Assembly: GCF_019925205.1 (NCBI RefSeq)
Contig: NW_026869896.1
Location: 2,046,001 to 2,110,000 of the forward strand
Source: Metopolophium dirhodum
Lineage: Eukaryota; Arthropoda; Insecta; Hemiptera; Aphididae
Length of the DNA: 64,000 bases
Reading direction: 5' to 3'
Positions 23,652 through 35,239 of this stretch are shown piece by piece (within the stretch, counting starts at the first letter, position 1; every line of letters starts with the position of its first letter). The notes under the pieces were generated by a model that saw only the letters and a program-made list of their open reading frames with translations, was not told where the DNA came from and made no database searches. The translations under genes were made by a program, and so were the position numbers.

Positions 23652-24523
23652 GTTAGTTAATAATTATTTCCTATAAACACAGCTGACTCAAATTGTTCAC
23701 TTATATTCACTATATTTATTGCACATTAATATCAACACCATCAAATAGAATCATAGTTTTTGTTGTACAGTAAAGCTGACACTGCGATTTTAAATTTACA
23801 TTAAGTATACACTACATTTTGGACATTCTTTTGAATGAATCTATTAAATTCTATTACTTAAACAATATGAGGTACAATTATTTTAATAAGCTTTACTGAT
23901 AATTTGACAAATTTTTTTTTGCGAAATAAACAGATGAAAGACTATGAAGGATAATTATATTATTGTTCGCATCTCCGACAATAAGTGTCGTTCAAAGATT
24001 TATCAGTGATTAGAATGTTAGATAGACAGGCCAGGAATTCTATTCAGGATATAATTTAATCATAATAGATCAGGTATTGCTATTCGAGCTAGGGGACCTA
24101 TGTATACATAAAATATTAGATAAAGTTAAATTAACAATATTAAATTCCTTACAACCATATTCATTATAAATTATATTCATCTTGTAGTGATAGTATGACA
24201 ATAAGTCGTGTTATGATTTGTATGTAGTGTACTATATAATTTATCAATAATCAAACATAATATAGTCACATTACTTCGGTGCTTAATTTCATGATTTGTT
24301 TGGACTTCATAACAGACATCACTTACAAATATACACTATAAATCCTTGGAATACAAAGAGATCAGAGTTTATATTTTTTTTATACATTACCTTTCTTTTG
24401 CGGTTATGTACTTGCTATACTCACAACACAATCACAACTCCATCCTCTAACCCCCAGCTACTACAAATCGTTGATTTAACAATTCACTTTAAATAATATA
24501 TACCATTCGTTACATTTCACAAG

Positions 24524-25684
24524 GGTCGTGTCACTCGGATCCGATGTTGTATCCGCTGTTTTTCCCGTACGGCGAGGCCGGTTGGCATAACGTGATGTTG
24601 CAAGCGGGCAACCGACGAAACAATGTCCGCAATCGCAACAGTATCAGAGAGTTTCCTACCGTTTGGCTGTTAGATATCAGGGTAATAACGACCAAAGGCA
24701 TGAACTGTTTAGTTTATTACATCAAGGTCGGTTCTTGTTGCAGATGTATGTGTGCGACCAGTATGTTCGAATGGAGTCGAACAATCTGAACTACATACGT
24801 TTGCACCAGAGGGATCTCCTCGCCGAAGCGTATCAAGGGCTCATGGACCATGTGAACCAACAGCTCCACATCGATCCCATGGCGGTCGGGCGTAGGGTCA
24901 TATTGCCGTCGACGTTCACGGGTAGCGACCGATTCAACAAGATGAATTATCAAGACGCCATCACCATAGTGCGTACCAAAGGGAAACCCGACCTGTTCAT
25001 AACGTTTACGTGCAATCCCAGGTGGCCAGAGATCACTGAAAACCTGGCTGCCCACAGCACGGCAAGCGACAGGCCGGACCTGGTGGCCAGAGTGTTCAAC
25101 AGTAAGCTACAGGAGCTAATAGGTGACATAACTGTACATCGTGTGTTTGGTAATGTCAGCGCTTACGTGTACACTATCGAGTTTCAGAAACGTGGTCTGC
25201 CCCATGCGCATATACTGATAATCCTGGCGGAGGACTGTAAGTTCCGCACGGCCGAGGACGTGGACGACGTGGTTTGCGCCTTCTTGCCGGACCCCGCAAT
25301 CGACAGGCGCTTACACGACTGCGTCAAGTCTCACATGATCCACGGGCCGTGTGGAACAGTCAATCCACAGTGTCCGTGCATGGTGGACAACAAATGCTCC
25401 AAAGATTTCCCGAAAGCGTACGCAGAGGAGACTGTGTACGTTGCGGACGGCGGATATCCAAAGTACCGCCGACCGGATGACGGCCGGGTGGTACTTGTGA
25501 GAGGTCGTGAGGTTGGTAACGAGTGTGTAGTGCCGTACAACCCTTACCTTCTGGCCAAGTATGACGCGCACATCAACGTCGAGATATGCACGTCCATAAA
25601 GAGTGTCATGTATATCTACAAGTATATATACAAGGGACACGACCGTGTGACGTTGGAAGTTCAGGACCAGGATGAGATTGCCAA
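24524..25684 (+). pseudogene. Helitron Rep (HUH) exon 5, copy B, frameshifted
   Basis: Same domain order as copy A: DPMLYPLFFPYGE, FITFTCNPRWPEI, GLPHAHIL and YIYKYIYKG. Compared with A, 4 nt are missing after the codons for SIREF near 24655, so the first ~45 codons are out of frame with the rest. Copy C carries the same 4-nt lesion, so B and C share an already broken ancestor or were homogenised. The metal-binding and tyrosine motifs downstream are unchanged. Confidence 0.88.
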
Positions 25685-25891
25685 GTGAGTCTTAACTTAA
25701 TTTTATAAATTACATATTTCTAAATTTAGGTATAATCATTATAATAGTATATTGTATGTTTATTTAGTGTGTTTACTACTTTATATGTTCAGGAATTTTA
25801 AATATTAAATTGGACAATTTTTAAAATTCACATAAAAATCTTAAATTTAGAAATTCTGTTACTTAATTACATTTGTTGTTATTCCATTGTA

Positions 25892-28135
25892 TACTCTATT
25901 TTTCGAGAGTTGACCCACTTCCGCGCATGCATACTGAGCCGCCGGAACGTTCAGACCCCCCAGGCAGCAGACCGGCGGTCTGTGATTGGTCGGCGGTGTT
26001 CGGCGACCGACGGCGCTTTTCGTAGTAGGCAGCTGCCGCCATGTATACAGAATGTTACAAAATCATTGTTACGAAAATTACGATTATACGTCTATTATAT
26101 TATACGTTGTACGGTACGCATGGCAGCTGCAAATTCAATATGACCCTAACACTGTATTCAATGTATTACTTAACCAAAATACTTACTGTTTATAATATTA
26201 TAAGTATAATATAAGGTATGTTGTACAGATACGTAAGAAGACAATTACGATTATAATGTACGTAATATAAAATGTTTAATTTTGATTTCATCAAATATAC
26301 AAATAATAACAAAAAAATTTAAAAAATGCTCATATTAAAAAAAACATATAGGTATTAAAAACAAATTACAAATAATTACAAAAAAATTTAAAAAATGGGT
26401 CAATCAGAGTCAGACTCTGATTCAGAAGATGTATTTCCAACAGTTAATGTAACATTTTGTGTCTCCGCTTCAAACACCTCGTCAATAATGTTATCAATTT
26501 CCCAAAATTTATTTTCTTCCGTTGTTGTGTGTTTGATAAAGTTCTTCCACATATCAGCATCAACCCTTTGTATGCCCTCTATCAAAAGATTTTTTACATC
26601 AGGTAGTTTGAACGTTGTGTTGTTCATCCTGACATGATGCTTAACCGATGACCATGCTAGCTCAATCGGATTCAGTTCACAATGGTATGGTGGCAATCGT
26701 AAAATAGTTTTATTTTGTGCTTTGGCGATTTCGTCAATAACATATTTGTCATTTAGTGGCTTAATTTTTTTTACGACGTCTAAAAGCTCTCGTACTATCA
26801 TAGTTCTGTCCACCACTTCCCCTTTATCCTCTAACCACTGTATAATATCGGCCTTCTTTGTAGACGATGTTGGTGCTTTGTCCAATTTAACCGAGTGATA
26901 CGACGCATTGTCCATAACAATAACACAGTTGTCTTTTAACCGAGGTAGAATATTTTCCATCCACTCGCAAAATGTTTGGCCATTCATCTCGTCGTGGTAA
27001 TCGCGGGTGTTCTTCTTGGATTCAAAACACAATAATCCATTGTCAACAAAACCGTCTTCGGACCCTATATGTAGTACAATAAGACGCTTACCTTTTCCAG
27101 ACGGATTTACGGAACCGGTCGACATTCCCTTTAAAAATGCGTCACGGTGAGATGTGATTGTTGTATCACGCCATTCGTAGTTAGGGCAGTCACCAGCATT
27201 CACCCAGGTTTCGTCTAAGTAGTATATATGACGACCCTCCTCACGAAAACTACGTATCGATCTTAAATAGCGTCTTCGCCAGAGTATCAATTCGGTTTTT
27301 TCAGTTAGAGCACTATTACGACCTTTCTTAACGTAACGAAATTTTAATTCTTTCAACAACTTAAATATTGTACTACGCGATACTGTTGGCAAATGATTAT
27401 CATCGGACACAACTTTGTATATTTTATCTAAAGTAGGGATTTCGCGTCGAAACCAAATGCTGTGTACGTGCCTACGTACTGCATTCCGTGCGAAATCGTC
27501 GAATGTATCTGTCATTTGTGCTCTTACTTTGATTCGTTTAGGAGATTTCACCGTATTACTTGTATTGTATTCCTTTATGGTTCTGTGTACTGTTGATTCA
27601 CCAATGCCCATTTCTTTTGAAATAATCGTCCTCATTTGCCTCAATGACATATTCGGATCTTTCTGAATGTTTGCCTTGTACATATTGACAATGAGTAACC
27701 TCTCACGTGAACCAACAATCTAAAAGAAAAAAAAGAAAAATTTTAAATAAAAAAATGTATGTTATAACTTACTATAATAATTGTATTTCATATTATAATA
27801 GGATAATAATTATATACTCACTTTTCCGCGTTGATTCTTTTTTATTGGTGATACTAATGGTAATTCTGCTACGCCTTCAATTCCCTGATCATCACTACTG
27901 TCCATAGCGAATTATATTGATGAAAAAATAACGTAAAAAGAATGAAATCAAAATCGTTGGGAGGAGTGCGCGTTCGCGGAGGTAGCGTCGGAACGTTGTG
28001 AATGCAATCACTATGTAGTATGTTGGCACCAGCTGCCGCCGCGACAATCGCCACCAGCGCTCAAACGAGCGGTGGCATGCGCGGCCGCGACCGGTTTTCG
28101 TCGGACGAGTGGGTCAACTCTCGAAAAATAGAGTA
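25892..28135 (-). mobile_element. Sailor-type (DD82E) IS630/Tc1/mariner transposon
   Basis: The 2,244-bp insert has perfect 28-bp terminal inverted repeats (25892-25919 and 28108-28135, starting TACTCTATTTTTCGAGAG) and sits between TA dinucleotides (25890-25891, 28136-28137). Unit A has the uninterrupted site (GTATTACTC) in the same intron. The perfect TIRs, clean TA duplication and intact transposase point to a recent insertion. Confidence 0.93.
26400..27905 (-). CDS. DD82E (Sailor family) transposase, intact
   Basis: Two exons: 27822-27905 (28 codons, MDSSDDQ...NQRGK, donor GTGAGT) and 26400-27719 (acceptor TTTTAG, phase 0). The protein is 467 residues. The first ~80 residues form helix-turn-helix DNA-binding regions (MSLRQMRTIISKEMGIGEST). 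The catalytic triad is D197 (YYLDETWVNAG), D298 (VIVMDNASYH) and E381 (CELNPIELAW), with 82 residues between the last two: the DD82E spacing of the Sailor family. It cuts and pastes its own element at TA sites. The extended ORF starting at 27683 lacks the first exon; the longer model is preferred because the splice keeps the frame and restores an RGKIVGSRERL sequence typical of this group. The acidic SSESESDSD tail ends at the TGA. Confidence 0.93.
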
Positions 28136-29858
28136 TATTACTCTTGTTTTGTTTTTAATTTTAAATATGTACACGTTTTAGTTTGAAATAATAAAATTAC
28201 TTTGGTTTGACATTGGCTAAAAACTAAAATTTTAATGATTAAAGAACTTTACTTTTTTATGAAAACATTTCTACATTTTAATAAGAATATTCAGTTGAGC
28301 AAAACTTTAGGAACTTCTACATTTATAAACTATTATTATTATACAGTAATAAGCATCAATTGAATAAATAGTTAACTAATAAATCATTTATTAATTTTTA
28401 ATAATTCCCATCAATAGTGTAATTTTTATAATTTTATATTACATTTAATCCTTTTTTTCATGTGTCTTCATTCAAGCTGTGTATAATAAACATTCTATTG
28501 CATACAGTATTAAACATAAATTAAATAAATAGTTAATTAATAAATGATTTAATAGTGTCTTAAGGTTTCTATAATATTATATATTAATTTTATAATTTTA
28601 TATTACATTTAATCCTTTTTTTCATGTATCTTCATTCAAGCTGTGTATAATAAACATTCTATTGCATACAGTATTAAACATAAATTAAATAAATAGTTAA
28701 TTAATAAATGATTTAATAGTGTCTTAAGATTTTTATAATATTATATATTAATTAATATGTAGGTTGTACCTTATATTATGTACTTCTACAGAGAGTTCTA
28801 TAGGTGGTCTACATTATTCTTGATAGATTTTTATTATAGGTATTACATTGAAAATTATTATCATTCCATCATTATTAGCATATAACAATATTTTATGCAT
28901 GTGTCATTTTTAGCAGTGTGTCCAGTGTGTATGAATTATTTTACTCACTATTTTTTAGGTTTTTAGGGTACTTGTAATCGTTTACCGATAACTTTTAGTT
29001 TTTTTACTATTGTATACTAGCTATATTATATACTTAACATTTAATGTGTGTTCTTTAGGTATTATTATTATTACATTAAATTTGTTATTTTATGCTTTTT
29101 CATTCAAGTTGTTTATACACATTACATTGCATACAGAACTGAACATCAATGACATTAAGTACACCAATTAACTAACGTACCTAATAGATATAAATTTTGG
29201 TTTATAACCTGATCTAAGTTTAACCGTGATCACATAATATACTGTCTCAAATTGTAAACTTCAACACCTCGGCAATGTGAAACACGCTTTTATGGATTGT
29301 TATTTTCGTTGGCATAAATTAACAGTCCTACAGCTTTGCCATTCTTAAATAATATTATACAGTTATAATGTATTCCACCTGATACAAATTTTAAAATATA
29401 ATATAATATAATAATAATAATAATAATAATTTAAATTTTGAATATGTTATGTGTACACTGTTATCACCTTGATCACCTAATATACTACTAATATACTAAT
29501 ACCAACTATGTAAATTATAGATTAAATTGTATACTTATATAACTATAACTTTTATGTCACTAGACTAGACGTCCACTATGATTATATTTAGCTACTCGAG
29601 TTGACATTTCACGACATTTATTTATCAAAACATCATAATATATCAGTCACATTTATTGTATGGCAAACGTTTAAACACCGTTCAACGGTTGTAGGGATTC
29701 TTCGTCAAATGCACATTGTAATGCAATGCTATGTGTCTACAGAACAAAAAATAAATTACATTTACTTGAATTATATAATAATAATAATACCAATCACAAC
29801 ACCAGACGGTATCATCTATAGAGCCATTGTTAGTTATCTTTTCAATATTAATTTTCAG
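28136..29858 (+). other. Rest of intron 5, copy B
   Basis: Nearly identical to 6100-7827 in unit A, including the ~164-bp local duplication. No gene. Confidence 0.7.
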
Positions 29859-32113
29859 TTACGTAAACTCAAGATATGTCAGCCCACCAGAAGGCATCTG
29901 GCGGTTGTTTTCGTACAAATTGCACGGCAAGAGTCACACGGTCGTCAGACTTCCTGTCCACCTGGAGGGTCGTCAGAACGTGTACTTTGCGCCGGGCCAA
30001 GCAGAAGAACGGCTACAGAACCAAGCTGTGCGTAGTACGAAACTCACGCAGTTCTTCGCGCTCAACACAACAGACGTGAATGCTCGACAATACTTGTACC
30101 AAGAAATACCGACGCATTACACCTGGCAGATGCCACGTAATCAAGAAAACGTACTCGTAAGAAATGTCACCCAATGGTTGCCGCGGCGGATTCGGATGGC
30201 AAACGTTACGTTGGCTCGGATGTACATAGTAAACCCACTGGACCGGGACCGTTTCCACCTGAGATTGCTACTTCTGAACCGAAGAGGCCCGAAGTCCTTT
30301 CAAGACATAAGGACGGTGGACGGGGTCGTTCACGAAACATTCACGGCGGCTGCCGTTGCACTCGGATTATTGGAAGACGACCGAGCGTGGCGGGATTGCT
30401 TGACGGAATCGGCGACGTTGGACACACCGCGGCAGCTGCGGTATCTGTTCGTCACTATACTGGTGTTCTGCGAGCCCTCAAACCTGCTGGCGTTGTACGA
30501 GGCGAACGAAGCAAACATGATGGAGGACTTCAACCGCCGTCTCCAAGACGTCGACCGCGCGAGGGCCGCGTGTCTGGCGGCCATCGAGGATCTACTTCGT
30601 GTACACCGAAAATCGCCGGGCGACTACGGTCTGCCCCTCGCCGACCCCCGTCTACTGGAACCGCTGCAGGACGACGCGCTGTTCCGGGCAATAGACGCGG
30701 CGGCACGGTGGGCCCCACAAGTAGACGCCTTGAACGCCGAACAGCGAACGGTGTACGACCGCGTGATGGCGGCCGTCGACGACCAACGCGAGGTGGCGAA
30801 AACTTTCTTCGTCGACGGACCCGGGGGTACCGGAAAAAACGACGCTGTACGGATGCCTGATATGGGCGCTTCGGCACCGACCTCCGCAGCGGGAGGTGTT
30901 GTGCGTGGCGTTCACCGGTATCGCCGCGTCGCTCATGGACGGCGGCATGACCGTACACTCGACGGTCGGACTGCCTTTCGGCACGCTGACCGAAGACTCG
31001 ACGTCCAGCGTCACCATGCAGTCCGAGCGAGCGCAGAAGATACGCAACGCGGCGCTCATCGTCTGGGACGAAGCCCCAATGTCGCCGGGACTGCAACTGA
31101 CGGTGGTGGACCGCCTGCTCAGGGACGTCATGGCATCGGAATTACCGTTCGGCGGTAAAACCATGCTGTTCGCCGGCGACTTCAGGCAGATATTGCCCGT
31201 GGTCCGGAGAGGGACGAGAGCCGAGATCGTCATGTCGTCGATCAAGGAAAACGGTCTTTGGCGCGTCATGGAGCGCTTCAATCTGGTCCAGAACATGCGC
31301 GCGGACCACGACGCGGACTTTGCGACTTGGTTGCTTGAGCTCGGCAACGGCCGACTGCCCGCGGTCGACGGCGTTCCGAACACCGTGCAAATCCCGCGGC
31401 AAATGGTATGCGACGTTGATGATTTGATCGATTTCGTGTACCCGCAGCAAATGTCGTTGGCCAACGTCGACGAATTCGCTCGGAGAATCGTTGTGTGTCC
31501 CACCAACGAAGACTGTAGAGGTGTCAACAGGGACGTGCTGGAGCGCGTCGACGGTGCTCAGATGACCTACACCGCCGTCGACACCATGATGGCGGACGAT
31601 CCCGACGAAGTGGCCAATTTTCCCACGGAGTTCCTCAACAGCTTGGAACCGGACGGCCTGCCGCCGTACCGGCTGACGTTGAAGGTGGGGTGCATCGTGA
31701 TGTTGCTCAGAAATCTCGACCCGAGGAGACGACTGTGCAACGGTACGAGGTTGGTGGTCACCGAACTGCGGCGTCACAATTTCAAGGCTAGGATTTTGGG
31801 CGGTGAAGCACAGGACGACGACTTCGTCGTGCCCAAGATACCGCTCACGTCCAGCGGTGAGGACGACCTGCCCATCTTACTGCGGCGCCTTCAATTCCCG
31901 GTGAGATTGTCGTTCGCCATGACTATCAACAAGTCGCAGGGTCAGACGTTCGACAGGGTAGGTTTGCTACTGACGTCGCCTGTGTTCACGCACGGGCAGC
32001 TGTACGTAGCGTTTTCGAGGGTGAGAAACGCACAGTCCGTGAGAGTTGGCATGTACGCCGATGATAGCGGGCGATTCGTCACCAAGAACATTGTGTACAG
32101 GGAAGTTCTGTAA
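29859..32113 (+). pseudogene. Helitron Pif1-type helicase exon 6, copy B, frameshift in Walker A
   Basis: Starts NYVNSRYVSPPEGIWRLF. The Walker A codons GPGGTGK are followed by an extra A (six instead of five at about 30834-30839), so the frame shifts at the catalytic Lys/Thr. All later motifs (VWDEAPM, FAGDFRQILPVV, INKSQGQTFD, LYVAFSRVRN) are open to the stop at 32111-32113. About eight residues differ from copy A in ~750, and the internal stop of A is absent. Confidence 0.9.
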
Positions 32114-32129
32114 TGCAATATGTGTTGAC

Positions 32130-32468
32130 AATGGTAAGTGTAAGTCTAGGTGACGCTCAATGATAAAGTCTAGGTGACACTCGATGTTCAAGTCTAGGTG
32201 ACGCTCGATGATCAAGTCTAGGTGACGCTCGATGTTCAAATCTGAGTGATGCTAGATTATCAAGTCTAGGTGACGCTAGATTATCAAGTCTAGGTGTCGC
32301 TCGATGATCAAGTCTAGGTGACGCTCAATGATCAAGTCTAGGTGACGCTCGATGATCAAGTCTAGGTGACGCTCGATGTTCAAATCTGAGTGATGCTAGA
32401 TTATCAAGTCTAGGTGACGCTCAATGATCAAGTCTAGCGTCACACCAGATGTTCAAGTCTAGGTGATG
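32130..32468 (+). repeat. ~24-bp minisatellite after the helicase, unit B
   Basis: About a dozen units of the type AAGTCTAGGTGACGCTCGAT with GATC/GTTC variants. The TCTAGGTGAC core is shared with the 117-bp repeats at the same place in unit A, but the unit length is quite different. Confidence 0.85.
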
Positions 32469-32471
32469 TGG

Positions 32472-32547
32472 AGAGAAAGTTTGACAACCTCCACGTGGTC
32501 TCTCTGGATGCGAATACTCAAAGGTGTATTCGTAACTAATGTCAAAC
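32472..32547 (+). terminator. Nested hairpin element 3' of the helicase, unit B
   Basis: Same layout as in unit A: GTTTGAC (32479-32485) pairs with GTCAAAC (32541-32547), enclosing CGAATAC/GTATTCG (32511-32517, 32526-32532). One stem position is T-A in unit A and A-T here, a compensatory change that supports real pairing. Confidence 0.55.
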
Positions 32548-33869
32548 GGTTTGTTAGGATTTTATAATATTGTACAGTCACACATACATTTGTCAATAAT
32601 TAATTTACGCTATATCAATAATTATTTATTTATACCTACTTCAAAATACATGGTCAATGTAATGAAATGTAAAAAAACATTTAAATAATATTATGTAACT
32701 TTCTAACGTTAGTTTAAATTATTTGACCTTTTTATATGTTTTGTTAGTATTAATATCATACAATGGATTTGATATTGATGTCTGTATGAGTGACTTTTTA
32801 AATTTGTTTTTACTTTTACTTATATAATTTTTACTTTTACTTATATAATATTAAATTTTAAACACAATTTGCAATAACTTTTTATATTAATCTAAATATC
32901 TGTTAATATAATATTATTATAGTTGAAATTGCATTCACAATCCTATACTGTGATTGTATTTATATTTGTTATACTATGCTATTATGAAACTTTTTACATT
33001 TGTTTTTTACTTTGTACCAATGTACCATATAAGATAATTTGGTATTCAACCACTAATTGTTATTATAGTACTCTAGCTTTATATTTAGCTCTCTATAACT
33101 TTGGTATTCATGTCTGTATGAATAAATTTTAATAACAATCTAAATATCTGTTATTGATTTGTTGTACATATTATATTAATATATTAAGTAACTTTTTACA
33201 TATGTTTTTACTTTGTAATGTATAGTTAATTATATTCAATATTTTATTGGTGTTTGACCACCAATTGTCATTACAATGTTTGTATAATATAATACATTTA
33301 AACGCCTATGTCAAGAACTTTGTGATTTATATCAGTATGAATTATTTTAAATAATAGTCCAAATATCAGTTAGTTTCAAGTAGACTGTATTGTTATGTTT
33401 GTATTATTTTTACTGTGATAGGTAACGTTTTAATTGTATCATCAATATTTTACTAGCTACCTTATTATTATTATTACCTACCTATTACACTATAAGCTAT
33501 TTTACCTCTCATCACTTAGAATTACTGGTAATTTGTAAATAATTTGTAACGTCTATGTAAGAATAAAAATAATATTGCAAGGCGAATCATGACTTATATT
33601 TCATAGCCTAAAGTTTTATTTGTATCGTCACCGTATTATAATGACACATCAGTATTGGTTGGTGTTCTTTGTATTACACTACCTATTTTTGTGATACACA
33701 TCTACCAATGGCACAAACTATTCAAATACATAATTACACAAGTAAACATATAGTGTACATCTAACACATAGGCTACTCATATTATTATACTCTAATATTA
33801 CTACTATTAACTAATGTGTTAACCATGATTATTATATCAAGGTAAGAAATAAAAACAAGACATGTGAAA
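32548..33869. other. AT-rich DNA between convergent genes, unit B
   Basis: No gene or clear repeat, apart from local duplications such as TTTTTACTTTTACTTATATA near 32805-32850. Confidence 0.6.
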
Positions 33870-34729
33870 AAAAAAAGTTTTTATTCATGAGATCTGAAAA
33901 ATATTAGAGGAAAAAATATTGTTAGGATAATGGCATTACAAAAAAATTATCCAATTGACTACTTACGGTGTTGAAATCATCAACGCCTCCAGCTGCCGCA
34001 ACGCCGAATCACACGAGCCACCAGCCATCGATTCATACAACGTCTACAATTTATATAAACAAATTAAACATGGCATTAAAAGGTATTCTCAAATTCACAA
34101 CTAACTGTGGTCTCTCCAATACCACATGTGTGCATTCATATCTTACAATTTTGTATTTATTTAGCACTATTAGGATTAAAAATATTACTTACGGTTGATG
34201 CCATCGGGGTTGATGTTCCGATAGGTTGGGGACCGGGAGTCTGAGTGCGTGTCGACCTTGCACTCAGACTCCGTGGCGGCCTTACCCTAACGGAACTCAA
34301 CCCTCCACGTTGTGTGGCTGGTGCTCTCCTAGGTGTTTGTGGGGCTATAAATATAACAAACGTTATTAATTTAATTTTTATTTTATTATGAAAATGCGAT
34401 ATACACTCACCGAGGCATTGCCGGACCGTGTGCCCCATTTTATTGCATCTATAACATCCTGAAACACGATGTAGGCGTTAATTAATAGTAAACTTTTAAA
34501 TTTTCCTATCACCTATGTACTTACGGCGTTTGGGGGGTGCCTTTCGCGGCGGTTGATGGCGATGGCGTGCGGCGACGGCGGTCTCGGCTGGCGGGCGGCG
34601 TGCGGCGACGGCGGTCTCGGCCGGCGGGTGGCGCGCGGCGGCGGCGGTCTCGGCCGGCGGTGCAGGGGCGGCGGTGCTCATGTTTAGTGTTTGCACCGCC
34701 GCATTGAAGTTGATCTTTATATAATTCAT
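33870..34729 (-). CDS. CCHC zinc-knuckle protein, unit B
   Basis: Exons: 34525-34729 (MNYIKINFNAAVQTLNMSTA, then three PPAETAxAAR repeats), 34411-34458 (CYRCNKMGHTVRQC, a C-x2-C-x4-H-x4-C knuckle), 34193-34344 (TPRRAPATQRGG, Arg/Ser/Pro-rich), 33967-34043 (TLYESMAGGSCDSALRQLEA) and a last exon from 33893 (PSHE and a TAA at 33881, followed by AATAAA). All phases fit, giving about 164 residues. Position, orientation, knuckle exon and phases match the unit A gene, but the flanking residues are nearly unrelated. The microexon array of A is absent. Probably nucleic-acid-binding; no family recognised. Confidence 0.6.
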
Positions 34730-35200
34730 TCTAAAAAGAAAAAAGATGCAACATTTACAGTATGTCAGCGCAATATATTTGTTTTTTCTATATTGGTCTC
34801 CCCGACCTGTGCAACGTAGACACAGTATAGATATTTAACAACTTTGCCGGAAAGCGTGGACAGGTGCTTACAAAAAATCTAAGTTTAAACATTAAATATT
34901 TTAATTTTCTGACGGAAAGCATGTGTTACATTATACTGATTGATAAATACCTGCGATCTGCGGTGAACGTTTAAAAAAAAAAAAATTAAATTAATAATAC
35001 AAAATATACTCACGTGTTGTCCGTCGGACGGCAGTCGGATGTTTAAGAACGGTTTGTGGGACGTCGGCGCAGTTAATTGTCAACGCAGGTAACCCATGCA
35101 GGTAACAAATTGATTAATTGACATTATATCGACATTGATTGATACACACGCAAACATGATTTTCAAAAATTCCCGCCTTCGACAAAATACCGCCAAAATA
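34730..35200 (-). promoter_or_regulatory. 5' region of the CCHC gene, unit B
   Basis: Contains one copy of the ACCTGCGATCTGCGGTGAACG motif type (near 34945) and the GC-rich TCGGATGTTTAAGAACGG / GCAGGTAACCCATGC stretch also seen in unit A. No exon is recognised. Confidence 0.4.
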
Positions 35201-35239
35201 CCGACTATTACTTATAACGACAACAATTACTTATTACTA

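Larger units (their letters stand above)
19244..32113 (+). pseudogene. THAP-Helitron gene, copy B (two frameshifts)
   Basis: Exons: 19244-19305, 19373-19544, 21805-22116, 22179-22792, 23398-23651, 24524-25684 and 29859-32113. Donor/acceptor phases agree at every junction (2/1, 0, 0, 2/1, 1/2, 2/1), giving a predicted protein of about 1,580 residues in the order THAP, acidic linker, Cys cluster, Helitron N-domain, HUH Rep, Pif1 helicase. It is broken by a 4-nt deletion near 24655 and by one extra A in the run at about 30834-30839. Both are simple lesions, so inactivation looks recent. Intron 19545-21804 holds a (CTA)n tract. Confidence 0.8.
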
